Positions 56,766-64,000 of a stretch of 64,000 nucleotides of DNA are shown here, one piece after another. How positions within the stretch are numbered: position 1 is the first letter of the stretch; every line of letters begins with the position of its first letter. The stretch covers positions 4,491 to 68,490 of the forward strand of contig NZ_JNXG01000024.1 in the NCBI RefSeq assembly GCF_000717025.1, given 5' to 3'. The stretch is from Streptomyces atroolivaceus. GTDB lineage: Bacteria; Actinomycetota; Actinomycetes; Streptomycetales; Streptomycetaceae. A model generated the notes under the pieces. That model was given only the letters and a program-made list of their open reading frames with translations, was not told where the DNA came from and searched no databases. The translations under genes were made by a program, and so were the position numbers.

Positions 56766-57515
56766 GTACGCCGCGACCTGCGCCCGCCTGGCCACCCGCT
56801 CCACCGGCCGCAGGGCCTCGCCCCGGGCCGCGATCTCGGAAGCGCTCACCGCTCCGCCGTGCCCGTTCTCGTGGGCCACCGACACCAGCAGCCCCACCCG
56901 CTGAGCCAGCTCCAGCACCCGGACCGCCCGCGGCGGATAGCCCGGCGCCAGCACCTCCCGCCCCCGCTCCGCCCGTGCCCGGTAGGCGTCCACCGCGGCC
57001 TCCGCGACCGGGCCCGACCCGGCGACATCCAGCCGGGACAGCACCGCCGTCGCGTCCCGCAGGGCCTCGGCGAGCTCCCGCTCCGCCTCACCCAGCGACG
57101 GCACATCGGCAGGCGGCGCCTCCCTGACCGGCAGACAGCGCCAGACCACCTCGACATGCAGGTCCCCGGCCGGCCCGGCCTCACTCACCTCCGGTACGAG
57201 CCCGTAGGGCGCCCCGGACGAAACCACCGCCTCCTCCGCCTCCAGCGCCCGGGCGTTGAAGTCCGGCGGCCCGCTGAGCCCCAGCGGATGCCCGGGCACG
57301 GGCAGGGCGACCCGGAAACCGGTCGCGCCGAGCCCCCTCAGCCGGCCGAGCGCCAGCGTGAGCCCGACGGGCCCCGCTTCACCCGGCAGCCCCTCGACCC
57401 GGTGCACCGCATCCTCGCCGACGATCGCGAGTGCCGCGTCGTCCGGTGACACAAGTCCGGCCATAAGCGCGTTTCCCCATGCGGCAAGCCGCCCTGAGCG
57501 TGGTTCCGAAAGCAT
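56736..57515 (-). CDS. Conserved hypothetical protein
   Basis: A 259-residue Ala/Glu/Leu-rich cytosolic protein without signal or membrane segments. It opens MLSEPRSGRLAAWGNALMAG and includes GPVGLTLALGRLRGLGATGF, LPVPGHPLGLSGPPDFNARA and a later helical stretch (RELAEALRDATAVLSRLD). I know relatives only as hypothetical proteins of Streptomyces. The start ATG at 57515 is supported by the frame; no good ribosome site. Its 3' end is duplicated downstream. Confidence 0.75.
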   Translation of the reverse strand: MLSEPRSGRLAAWGNALMAGLVSPDDAALAIVGEDAVHRVEGLPGEAGPVGLTLALGRLRGLGATGFRVALPVPGHPLGLSGPPDFNARALEAEEAVVSSGAPYGLVPEVSEAGPAGDLHVEVVWRCLPVREAPPADVPSLGEAERELAEALRDATAVLSRLDVAGSGPVAEAAVDAYRARAERGREVLAPGYPPRAVRVLELAQRVGLLVSVAHENGHGGAVSASEIAARGEALRPVERVARRAQVAAYNAYVEEPGR

Positions 57516-57635
57516 GGGAACAGCCTAGGGAACGGCCCCAGGGCCTGAGCACTCCCCGGGTGGCGTAGGTTTTCCCTGGGAGCTGTGCCCACAGGCACGC
57601 GACGATCTCGACACTGTATGGGGAGACAACGCGCC

Positions 57636-58436
57636 ATGAGCGATGTACTGGAGCTGGTGGACGTATCCGTGGTCCGCGACGGACGCGCTCTGGTGGACGA
57701 CGTCTCCTGGTCGGTCAAGGAGGGGGAGCGCTGGGTCATCCTCGGGCCGAACGGCGCGGGCAAGACCACTCTCCTCAACCTCGCCTCCAGCTACCTCTTC
57801 CCGAGCACCGGCACGGCAACGGTCCTCGGTGAGCGGCTCGGCGGGGTCGGGACCGACGTCTTCGAGCTCCGCCCCCGCATCGGCATGGCCGGCGTGGCCA
57901 TGGCCGAAAAGCTCCCCAAGCGCCAGACCGTCCTGCAGACGGTGCTCACCGCCGCGTACGGCATGACCGCCACCTGGCACGAGGACTACGAAGCCGTCGA
58001 CGAGGATCGCGCCCGTGCCTTCCTCGACCGCCTCGGCATGACCGACTTCCTCGACCGCAAGTTCGGCACGCTCTCCGAGGGCGAGCGCAAGCGCACCCTC
58101 ATCGCCCGCGCCATGATGACCGACCCCGAGCTGCTCCTCCTCGACGAGCCGGCCGCCGGACTCGACCTCGGAGGCCGTGAGGACCTGGTCCGCCGTCTCG
58201 GCAGGCTGGCCCGTGACCCGTACGCCCCCTCCATGGTCATGGTCACCCACCATGTCGAGGAGATCGCGCCCGGCTTCACCCACGTACTGATGATCCGTCA
58301 GGGCAAGGTGCTCGCCGCCGGTCCCATGGAGACGGAGCTGAGCTCCCGGAACCTCTCCCTCTGCTTCGGCCTGCCGCTCGTCGTCGAGCACCAGGACGAC
58401 CGCTACACGGCCCGAGGTCTGCCCCTCGGCCGGTAG
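57636..58436 (+). CDS. ABC transporter ATP-binding protein
   Basis: A 266-residue single cassette. Walker A is GPNGAGKTT (about 37-45), the signature is LSEGERKR and Walker B LLLLDEPAAGLDLGG; the H-loop is VTHHVEEI. The LSEGE variant and the IAPGFTHVLMIRQGKVL end are typical of YlmA-like ATPases. No permease gene is adjacent, so partners lie elsewhere or it acts alone. ATG 57636 has GGGGAG upstream. Confidence 0.88.
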   Translation: MSDVLELVDVSVVRDGRALVDDVSWSVKEGERWVILGPNGAGKTTLLNLASSYLFPSTGTATVLGERLGGVGTDVFELRPRIGMAGVAMAEKLPKRQTVLQTVLTAAYGMTATWHEDYEAVDEDRARAFLDRLGMTDFLDRKFGTLSEGERKRTLIARAMMTDPELLLLDEPAAGLDLGGREDLVRRLGRLARDPYAPSMVMVTHHVEEIAPGFTHVLMIRQGKVLAAGPMETELSSRNLSLCFGLPLVVEHQDDRYTARGLPLGR

Positions 58437-58489
58437 TCGCACCACAGCCAACCTCCTCTGCGCCCTGTCGGGGAAGGCAGTTGCGGTCC

Positions 58490-58495
58490 TACGAT
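58490..58495 (+). promoter_or_regulatory. Candidate -10 element for a leaderless nfeD mRNA
   Basis: TACGAT is followed by six bases and then the GTG at 58502. No ribosome site is present. Confidence 0.45.
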
Positions 58496-58501
58496 GACCA
58501 T

Positions 58502-58930
58502 GTGGACATCGACGCGTGGGTGTGGTGGCTGATCGGCGCGGTGGGACTGGGCATTCCCCTCGTCCTGACCGCGATGCCCGAATTCGGGATGTTCGCCGTA
58601 GGAGCGGTGGCCGCGGCCGCCGTCGCGGCCCTGGGCGGCGGCATCGTCGCCCAAGTCCTGGTGTTCGTCCTGGTCTCGGTCGCCCTGATCGCCGTCGTCC
58701 GGCCCATCGCGGCCAGACACCGGAGGAGCCAGTCCACGCACGCCACCGGAATCGACGCACTGAAAGGCCGTCAGGCCGTCGTCCTGGAACGGGTCGACGG
58801 CAGCGGCGGGCGCATCAAGCTCGCCGGCGAGGTCTGGTCCGCCCGCACGCTCGACGGCGACCAGGCCTTCGAACCCGGCCGGCAGGTGGACGTCGTCGAC
58901 ATCGACGGTGCAACGGCCGTCGTCATGTGA
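58502..58930 (+). CDS. NfeD family membrane protein
   Basis: A 142-residue protein with three hydrophobic helices (about 5-75) and a C-terminal OB-fold soluble domain (GIDALKGRQAVVLERVDG to EPGRQVDVVDIDGATAVV). NfeD proteins pair with SPFH proteins in membrane microdomains, and the SPFH gene follows on the same strand. GTG 58502 is chosen because no ATG is in frame; a -10-like TACGAT sits six bases upstream. Confidence 0.88.
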   Translation: MDIDAWVWWLIGAVGLGIPLVLTAMPEFGMFAVGAVAAAAVAALGGGIVAQVLVFVLVSVALIAVVRPIAARHRRSQSTHATGIDALKGRQAVVLERVDGSGGRIKLAGEVWSARTLDGDQAFEPGRQVDVVDIDGATAVVM

Positions 58931-59058
58931 GCGAACCGGTCACACGGCAGGCGGCAGTCTGCCAAACTCGAAGTCGATCATCATGACAATGCGACCGCCA
59001 TGACCGTTCGATCTCGATCACCGCGATCCGTCGGCAACCGAAGGGCACGAGGCACACG

Positions 59059-59988
59059 ATGCAACCGATCATCATCGTCCTGATCATTCTGGTGGTGCTC
59101 GTCTTCATCGCCCTGATCAAGACGATCCAGGTCATCCCGCAGGCCAGTGCCGCCATCGTGGAGCGCTTCGGCCGCTACACCCGCACGCTCAACGCCGGGC
59201 TGAACATCGTCGTCCCGTTCATCGACTCGATCCGCAACCGGATCGACCTCCGCGAACAGGTCGTACCCTTCCCGCCCCAGCCGGTGATCACCCAGGACAA
59301 CCTCGTCGTCAACATCGACACCGTCATCTACTACCAGGTGACCGACGCCCGCGCCGCCACCTACGAAGTCGCCAGCTACATCCAGGCGATCGAGCAGCTC
59401 ACCGTCACCACCCTGCGCAACATCATCGGCGGCATGGACCTCGAGCGGACCCTGACCTCCCGCGAGGAGATCAACGCCGCGCTGCGCGGAGTCCTCGACG
59501 AAGCCACCGGCAAGTGGGGCATCCGCGTCAACCGCGTCGAGCTCAAGGCCATCGAACCGCCCACCTCCATCCAGGACTCGATGGAGAAGCAGATGCGCGC
59601 CGACCGTGACAAGCGCGCCGCCATCCTCACCGCCGAAGGCATCAGGCAGTCCGCGATCCTCACGGCCGAGGGTGAGAAGCAGTCCGCGATCCTGCGCGCC
59701 GAGGGTGAGGCCAAGGCATCCGCCCTGCGCGCCGAGGGCGAGGCCCAGGCCATCCGTACGGTCTTCGAGTCCATCCACGCCGGGGACCCGGACCAGAAGC
59801 TTCTGTCGTACCAGTACCTCCAGATGCTCCCCAAGATCGCCGAGGGCGACGCCAACAAGCTCTGGATCGTGCCCAGCGAGATCGGCGACGCACTCAAGGG
59901 CCTCAGTGGCGCCTTCGGCAACCTCGGCAGTGGAGCCCCCGGCTTCAACACCGGCACGGAACGCCGGGAGCAGCCCCCGGTCGACTGA
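59059..59988 (+). CDS. SPFH (band 7/paraslipin) family protein
   Basis: A 309-residue protein with an N-terminal membrane helix (PIIIVLIILVVLVFIALI, residues 3-20) and the SPFH domain (QVIPQASAAIVERFGRYTRTL to VNRVELKAIEPP). A coiled-coil stretch of repeated AILTAEG/ALRAEGE units (about 195-235) drives oligomerisation. Members are scaffolds of membrane domains and protein quality control (QmcA, paraslipin). Forms an operon-like pair with NfeD, 128 bases downstream. Confidence 0.92.
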   Translation: MQPIIIVLIILVVLVFIALIKTIQVIPQASAAIVERFGRYTRTLNAGLNIVVPFIDSIRNRIDLREQVVPFPPQPVITQDNLVVNIDTVIYYQVTDARAATYEVASYIQAIEQLTVTTLRNIIGGMDLERTLTSREEINAALRGVLDEATGKWGIRVNRVELKAIEPPTSIQDSMEKQMRADRDKRAAILTAEGIRQSAILTAEGEKQSAILRAEGEAKASALRAEGEAQAIRTVFESIHAGDPDQKLLSYQYLQMLPKIAEGDANKLWIVPSEIGDALKGLSGAFGNLGSGAPGFNTGTERREQPPVD

Positions 59989-60066
59989 CCGGAGAACACC
60001 TTCGTGCATGATCAGTGAGGCCCCTCGACCTTCATGGCGGGGAGGCATCACTGACCATCGAAGGGG

Positions 60067-60840
60067 ATGGCCTTGTCCATCTGGGAGATTCTCGCGGTCT
60101 TCGCGGCCGGAGTCGGCGCCGGCACGATCAACACCATCGTCGGATCGGGAACGCTGATCACCTTCCCCGTCCTGCTCGCCACCGGGCTGCCACCGGTCAC
60201 CGCGACCGTGTCCAACGCACTCGGCCTGATCCCGGGCTCCATCAGCGGTGCCATCGGCTACCGCCAGGAACTCGCCGGCCAGCGGCGCCGCATACTCAAA
60301 CTGAGCGTCGGCGCACTGACCGGCGGACTCACCGGGGCCACTCTCCTGCTGGCCCTGCCCTCCACGGCGTTCGAGACGATCGTCCCCGTCCTCGTGGCCC
60401 TCGCACTGGTCCTGGTCATCCTGCAGCCCCGCATCAGCCGGGCGGTCCAGCGCCGCCGCGACCGCACCGGCACCCCCGCCCGCCCCGACGGCGGGCCCCT
60501 GCTGTTCACCGGCCTGACGCTCGCCAGCGTCTACGGCGGCTACTTCACAGCGGCCCAGGGCATCATCTACCTCTCCCTCATGGGCATGCTGCTCGACGAC
60601 ACGATGCAGCGGCTCAACGCCGTCAAGAACGTCCTCGCCGCCGTCGTCAACAGCGTCGCCGCGCTCTTCTTCCTCTTCGTGGCCGACTTCGACTGGACCG
60701 CCGTCGTCCTCATCGCGGTGGGTTCCGCCATCGGCGGCCAGATCGGCGCCAAGGTCGGCCGCAGGCTCAGCCCCCGCCTCCTGCGCGCCCTGATCGTCGT
60801 CGTCGGAACCGCGGCCATCGTCCAGCTACTGCTGCGTTGA
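60067..60840 (+). CDS. TauE/SafE family sulfite exporter-like membrane protein
   Basis: A 257-residue protein with about eight hydrophobic helices in two repeated halves. VGAGTINTIVGSGTLITFPVLL near residues 16-37 and GGYFTAAQGIIYLSLMG near 160 are the two TSUP motifs. Known members export sulfite, sulfonates or other organic anions. The sequence gives no substrate. It ends at a hairpin before the HNH gene. Confidence 0.88.
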   Translation: MALSIWEILAVFAAGVGAGTINTIVGSGTLITFPVLLATGLPPVTATVSNALGLIPGSISGAIGYRQELAGQRRRILKLSVGALTGGLTGATLLLALPSTAFETIVPVLVALALVLVILQPRISRAVQRRRDRTGTPARPDGGPLLFTGLTLASVYGGYFTAAQGIIYLSLMGMLLDDTMQRLNAVKNVLAAVVNSVAALFFLFVADFDWTAVVLIAVGSAIGGQIGAKVGRRLSPRLLRALIVVVGTAAIVQLLLR

Positions 60841-60846
60841 CGGACA

Positions 60847-60881
60847 GGAGCCCGCCCCCTCAAGTACGGGGTACGGGCTCC
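60847..60881. terminator. Hairpin between convergent genes
   Basis: GGAGCCCG (60847-60854) pairs with CGGGCTCC (60874-60881); an inner CCCC/GGGG pairing with a small bulge extends it. It follows the TauE stop and faces the HNH stop. Confidence 0.6.
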
Positions 60882-60912
60882 GCCTTCGTTCATGTGGGGT
60901 CGGGGGAGGACC

Positions 60913-61419
60913 TCACGCCGCGGAGCGGGCCAGCCACTCCGGCAGCGCCGACCGGTCCCCGGCTCCCAGCGCGAGCAGCATCGCGTCCGCCGGCGAAGGC
61001 ACGAACGGTTCCCGGAGCAGCGGCATCCCCGCCTGCTCCGGAGTACGGGCCGCCTTGCGGTGGTTGTCCTCCGCGCACGAGGCCACGGTGTTCAGCCAGG
61101 TGTCCTGGCCGCCCTGGGCACGCGGCACCACGTGGTCCACGGTGCTCGCCCGCCGCCCGCAGTACGCGCACCGGTGCTGGTCCCGTATGAGCACACCCCT
61201 TCTGGACCACGGAGCGTGTCTTCGGAACGGCACCCGGACGTACCGGCAGAGTCTGATCACCCGGGGGACCGGAAGGTCCACGGCGGCACCACGCATCCGG
61301 ACCCCGGGATGCGCCTGCTCGACGACGGCCTTGTCCTGCAGGATCAGGACCACCGCACGGTTGAGTGTCACCGTCGACAGCGGCTCGAAGCTCGCGTTGA
61401 GTACAAGTGTGTCCCGCAT
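60913..61419 (-). CDS. HNH endonuclease family protein
   Basis: A 168-residue protein beginning MRDTLVLNASFEPLSTVTL, then the basic VRVPFRRHAPWSRRGVLIRD and the HNH core: CAYCGRRASTVDHVVPRAQGG, LNTVASCAEDNHRK, with two CxxC-type zinc sites. This is a widespread actinobacterial HNH protein; whether it cuts DNA in defence, repair or recombination is not known. GGAGG precedes the ATG at 61419; the frame is open farther upstream without coding features. Confidence 0.88.
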   Translation of the reverse strand: MRDTLVLNASFEPLSTVTLNRAVVLILQDKAVVEQAHPGVRMRGAAVDLPVPRVIRLCRYVRVPFRRHAPWSRRGVLIRDQHRCAYCGRRASTVDHVVPRAQGGQDTWLNTVASCAEDNHRKAARTPEQAGMPLLREPFVPSPADAMLLALGAGDRSALPEWLARSAA

Positions 61420-61507
61420 CCTGCCCACCTCCCGTGTGCCGCCCGTCTGCCGGCGGACCCGGATCAACTCTGTCCGGGTGAGCCGTGATGGACAACGCAA
61501 TAAAAAG

Positions 61508-61544
61508 TGCCCTGCCCTGGTCTCTCCAAGACCAGGGCAGGGCA
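61508..61544 (-). terminator. Strong intrinsic terminator downstream of the PEBP gene
   Basis: TGCCCTGCCCTGGTCT (61508-61523) pairs exactly with 61529-61544 around CTCCA. On the minus strand the stem is followed by CTTTTTATT, a true U tract, so this is a classical intrinsic terminator for the gene ending at 61561. Confidence 0.92.
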
Positions 61545-61560
61545 AACGGCAGGCGAACCT

Positions 61561-62094
61561 TCAGCTTTCCGGAGCGGCGTACTCCCCGATCAGCTGAGCG
61601 CGGCCCAACGTGTGGAACCGCAGGTTGAATCCGACCACGGCGGGGGAGGCGTCACTGTCCGGCCCGAGCTTCTCGGTGTCCACCGCGTACACGGTGAAGA
61701 CGTACCGGTGGTTCTCACCGGCAGGCGGCGCGGCACCCCCGAACTCCTTCGCCCCGTAGTCGTTGCGCGCCTGGACGGCGCCTTCGGGCAGTCCCTCGAA
61801 CGCCCCGCTTCCCGCACCGGCGGGGAGCTCCGTCACGGACGCGGGGATGTCGAAGAGCACCCAGTGCCAGAATCCGCTGCCCGTCGGCGCGTCCGGGTCG
61901 AAGCACGTCACGGCGAAGCTCTTCGTCTCCGCGGGGAAGCCCTCCCACCGCAGCTGAGGCGAGGTGTTCCCCGCCGCGAACACCTGGGCGTCCGCCAGCA
62001 CGGCACCCGGCGCGAGATCCTCGCTCGCCACGGCGAACGGGGGAACCTCGGGATGGAAGTCGTGCGGCAGCGGCGCCCTCTTCGGCTCGGTCAC
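61561..62094 (-). CDS. YbhB/YbcL (PEBP/Raf kinase inhibitor-like) family protein
   Basis: A 177-residue PEBP-fold protein. [39 protein letters not shown] (ligand-site Asp, Pro and His) and [11 protein letters not shown] are the family motifs. Bacterial members are soluble proteins of unknown role; no kinase partner is evident. GTG start with GGAGAGG upstream. A strong terminator follows. Confidence 0.92.
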   Translation of the reverse strand: MTEPKRAPLPHDFHPEVPPFAVASEDLAPGAVLADAQVFAAGNTSPQLRWEGFPAETKSFAVTCFDPDAPTGSGFWHWVLFDIPASVTELPAGAGSGAFEGLPEGAVQARNDYGAKEFGGAAPPAGENHRYVFTVYAVDTEKLGPDSDASPAVVGFNLRFHTLGRAQLIGEYAAPES

Positions 62095-62149
62095 GTCAGC
62101 ACCTCTCCTGATCGGCTGTGCGATGTCTTCCCACCGACCCTAGGGGGTG

Positions 62150-62932
62150 TCAGAGCCAGTTGCGCTGGCCGCCGACCTGCGCGAGCCACTGGTTGAGGTA
62201 CGCCGCCCAGTCGGTGCCCTGGTAGTCGTTGAGACCCACCTTGAACGCGCGGTAGGAGTCGCTGCCCTCGCTGAAGAGGCCCGGCTTCTTGTCCATCTCC
62301 AGGACGACGTCCATCTCGCGGTCGTCCGCGACGAACGTCAGTTCCACCTGGTGCAGCCCCCGGTACTGCTGCGGGGGGAAGAACTCGATCTCCTGGTAGA
62401 ACGGCAGACGCTGGCGGGTGCCGCGGATGTGGCCACGCTCCATGTCGGCGCTGCGGAAGCCGAAGCCCAGCTGTCCGAAGGCGTCCAGGATGGCCTGCTG
62501 CGCGGGCAGCGGGTGCACGTTGATCGGGTCCAGGTCACCCGAGTCAACGGCGCGGGCGATCTCCAGCTCCGTCGTCAGCCCGATGTTCATGCCGCGCAGC
62601 TGCTGGCCGGCGAACATGGTGATCGGCGTCTCCCAGGGGATCTCCAACCCGAACGGCACGACGTGCACCGCGCCCGCCTGAACCTCGAAGGCGCCACCGA
62701 GCCGCTGCTTGGTGAACTCGATGTCCTGCTTGGTCTCCTGGTCCCCGCCCTCGACCTCGACCCGCGCCTGCAGGCCGACCGAGAGCCCCTCGATCTGCTG
62801 GTCCACGGATCCGCCCTGGATCCGAACCTCGCCCTGGACGACCCCGCCGGGGACGACGTTGAGTTCGGTCAGCTCCGTCTCGACCGAAGCACCGCCGGCA
62901 CCCATGCTCGCGAGCAGCCGCTTGAAGCCCAT
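62150..62932 (-). CDS. spo0M: Spo0M family (arrestin-like) protein
   Basis: A 260-residue protein: MGFKRLLASMGAGGASVETEL, then LNVVPGGVVQGEVRIQGGSVDQ, beta-rich repeats and FEVQAGAVHVVPFGLEIPWETP, the Spo0M pattern of two arrestin-like beta sandwiches. In Bacillus Spo0M influences sporulation and the cytoskeleton; in Streptomyces the role is not known. AAGGAGGA lies six bases before the ATG. Confidence 0.9.
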   Translation of the reverse strand: MGFKRLLASMGAGGASVETELTELNVVPGGVVQGEVRIQGGSVDQQIEGLSVGLQARVEVEGGDQETKQDIEFTKQRLGGAFEVQAGAVHVVPFGLEIPWETPITMFAGQQLRGMNIGLTTELEIARAVDSGDLDPINVHPLPAQQAILDAFGQLGFGFRSADMERGHIRGTRQRLPFYQEIEFFPPQQYRGLHQVELTFVADDREMDVVLEMDKKPGLFSEGSDSYRAFKVGLNDYQGTDWAAYLNQWLAQVGGQRNWL

Positions 62933-63018
62933 GATTTTCCTCCTTGGTCCTGACCCCTACATACGCGCCACGACCGTAGCCGGTTCCCGTCGCGCCGAGC
63001 CCAGTACCCTCGGACGCC

Positions 63019-63660
63019 ATGGATGAAGGCATGGACCGTACGCCGCTCACGCGGGAATTCTTCGACAGGCCGGTCGTGGAGGTGGCCCCCGATCTTCTGG
63101 GCCGCGTCCTCGTCCGGTCGACCGACGAGGGCCCCATGGAGCTGCGCCTGACGGAGGTGGAGGCCTACGCGGGCGACATCGACCCCGGCTCCCACGCATT
63201 CCGCGGCCGGACAGCCCGCAACAGTGTGATGTTCGGTCCGCCTGGCCACTCCTACGTCTACTTCACGTACGGCATGTGGCACTGCCTCAACCTGGTGTGC
63301 GGTCCCGAGGGCAAGGCGAGTGGCGTCCTGCTCCGTGCGGGGGAGATCGGTATCGGGGCGGAGATGGCCCGCAAACGTCGATTCTCGGCCCGGCATGACA
63401 GGGAACTGGCCAAAGGGCCGGCGCGTCTGGCGACGGCGCTCGACGTCGACCGCGCACTGAACGGCGTCGACGTGGTGGCAGGCGCTCAGCGGCCTCTGTC
63501 CGTCCTGCACGGCTCTCCGCCCTCTCCCGACCAGGTACGCAGCGGTCCGCGTACGGGGGTGGGCGGCGACGGTTCTCACCAGCCCTGGCGCTTCTGGATC
63601 GACGGCGACCCCACGGTCAGCCCGTACCGGGCCCACGCGCCGCGCCGCCGCGCAACTTGA
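63019..63660 (+). CDS. DNA-3-methyladenine glycosylase (AAG/MPG family)
   Basis: A 213-residue base-excision repair enzyme that removes alkylated purines. [36 protein letters not shown] (catalytic Glu in VEAY), [18 protein letters not shown] and [13 protein letters not shown] are family motifs. TACCCT lies eight bases before the ATG at 63019 and no ribosome site is present, so it may be leaderless. It is the last protein gene before the rRNA leader. Confidence 0.93.
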   Translation: MDEGMDRTPLTREFFDRPVVEVAPDLLGRVLVRSTDEGPMELRLTEVEAYAGDIDPGSHAFRGRTARNSVMFGPPGHSYVYFTYGMWHCLNLVCGPEGKASGVLLRAGEIGIGAEMARKRRFSARHDRELAKGPARLATALDVDRALNGVDVVAGAQRPLSVLHGSPPSPDQVRSGPRTGVGGDGSHQPWRFWIDGDPTVSPYRAHAPRRRAT

Positions 63661-64000
63661 CTCACCCCTGCCGTTTCCCTAATGTAGTCCGAGCCGCTTG
63701 AACGGATGCAGTTGTCCTCGGCACGGTCCGTCGGACCGGGCTGAAGCATCGTGAGAGGGCCAACCACTACCTACGATTCACCCCTGGCGGGTGCAATTTC
63801 GGCATGCCGGAATTCACACGATCGACTCGATTATGAGTCGCGGAGGAAATCGGCTAATGTGGTGACCACGCCGAAAGGGAAGCGCGAAAGCGAAGAACTG
63901 AAAAGCGAATCAGCAGGAACCCGCTTCGGCCGGGAATCGGACACGAAAGAGTCTGATAGAGTCGGAAACGCAAGAACAGAAGGGAAGCGCCCGGAGGGCC
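63661..64000 (+). promoter_or_regulatory. rRNA operon promoter and leader (16S gene lies beyond the window)
   Basis: There is no reading frame here. The last 140 bases match the Streptomyces rrn leader as I remember it: GAAAGCGAAGAACTG, then TCTGATAGAGTCGGAAACGC and GGGAAGCGCCCGGAGGG, which precede the 16S processing stem. TTATGA (63831-63836) and TAATGT (63855-63860) with 18 bases between are a plausible promoter; TGATAGAGT near 63953-63961 may be another -10. Such operons have several tandem promoters. I cannot see the 16S sequence itself. Confidence 0.8.

Noticed and set aside
1..64000. CRISPR arrays, insertion sequences, prophage or integrase genes
   Set aside because: I saw no spaced repeat arrays, transposase or integrase motifs, attachment sites or tRNA genes; the few direct repeats are the local gene-end duplications reported above.

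Overview
This looks like a stretch of Streptomyces core chromosome. The sequence is very GC-rich with strong third-position GC bias, GTG starts are frequent, and genes are often joined by ATGA/GTGA overlaps. It carries actinomycete-specific families: a chaplin, a Gbn-type nucleoid protein, an LAETG sortase signal, Asp23/AmaP proteins and an FHA-ABC transporter. From memory, the gene order resembles the S. coelicolor SCO1859-to-SCO1792 region read backwards; I could not check this by alignment. I saw no prophage, insertion sequence, tRNA gene or CRISPR array.

Layout. 1-206 is the tail of a sortase-anchored surface protein. 268-9530 is a cobalamin (B12) locus: cobC on its own, a ZIP metal transporter, then the leftward operon cobD-cobQ-chlID-cobO-cobB behind a clear cobalamin riboswitch. 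A 23-codon leader ORF lies between the riboswitch and cobD. 9572-11177 holds a Pit phosphate transporter with a small membrane partner and a PHO-box-like promoter. 11381-18617 is mostly metabolic and hypothetical genes, an ABC-F ATPase, gbn and an enoyl-CoA hydratase. 18669-21789 is an Asp23/Gls24-AmaP envelope-stress cluster. 21832-27493 carries SDR-GH15, SURF1, a zinc-finger protein, a DEDDh exonuclease and a VIT transporter. 27503-30598 is a large NACHT-LRR (NLR-like) ATPase.

30749-36248 has a sterol-desaturase/lysoplasmalogenase pair, a secreted subtilisin and a DUF485/acetate-type symporter pair. 36408-44775 has moaA, small stress proteins, tyrS, the tldE-tldD protease pair and fabG-fabI. 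44955-53612 has a secreted protein, a GntR regulator divergent from an MFS exporter, SixA, serB, the FHA-ABC transporter and a secreted transglycosylase. 53922-57515 has a truncated queA remnant, a GAF histidine kinase with its response regulator, and the cysteine-free chaplin chpE. 57636-63660 has an ABC ATPase, NfeD-SPFH, a TauE exporter, HNH, PEBP, Spo0M and a 3-methyladenine glycosylase. The window ends in what looks like the promoter and leader of an rRNA operon whose 16S gene lies beyond base 64000.

Most of the window is housekeeping. The points most worth a second look are the NACHT-LRR protein (a possible immunity gene), the tandem copies of gene 3' ends found just past three stop codons, the leader ORF between riboswitch and cobD, the likely leaderless promoters (TANNNT followed by six or seven bases and the start codon), the queA remnant, and the uncharacterised Asp23/AmaP cluster. 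I found no obviously new multi-gene system.
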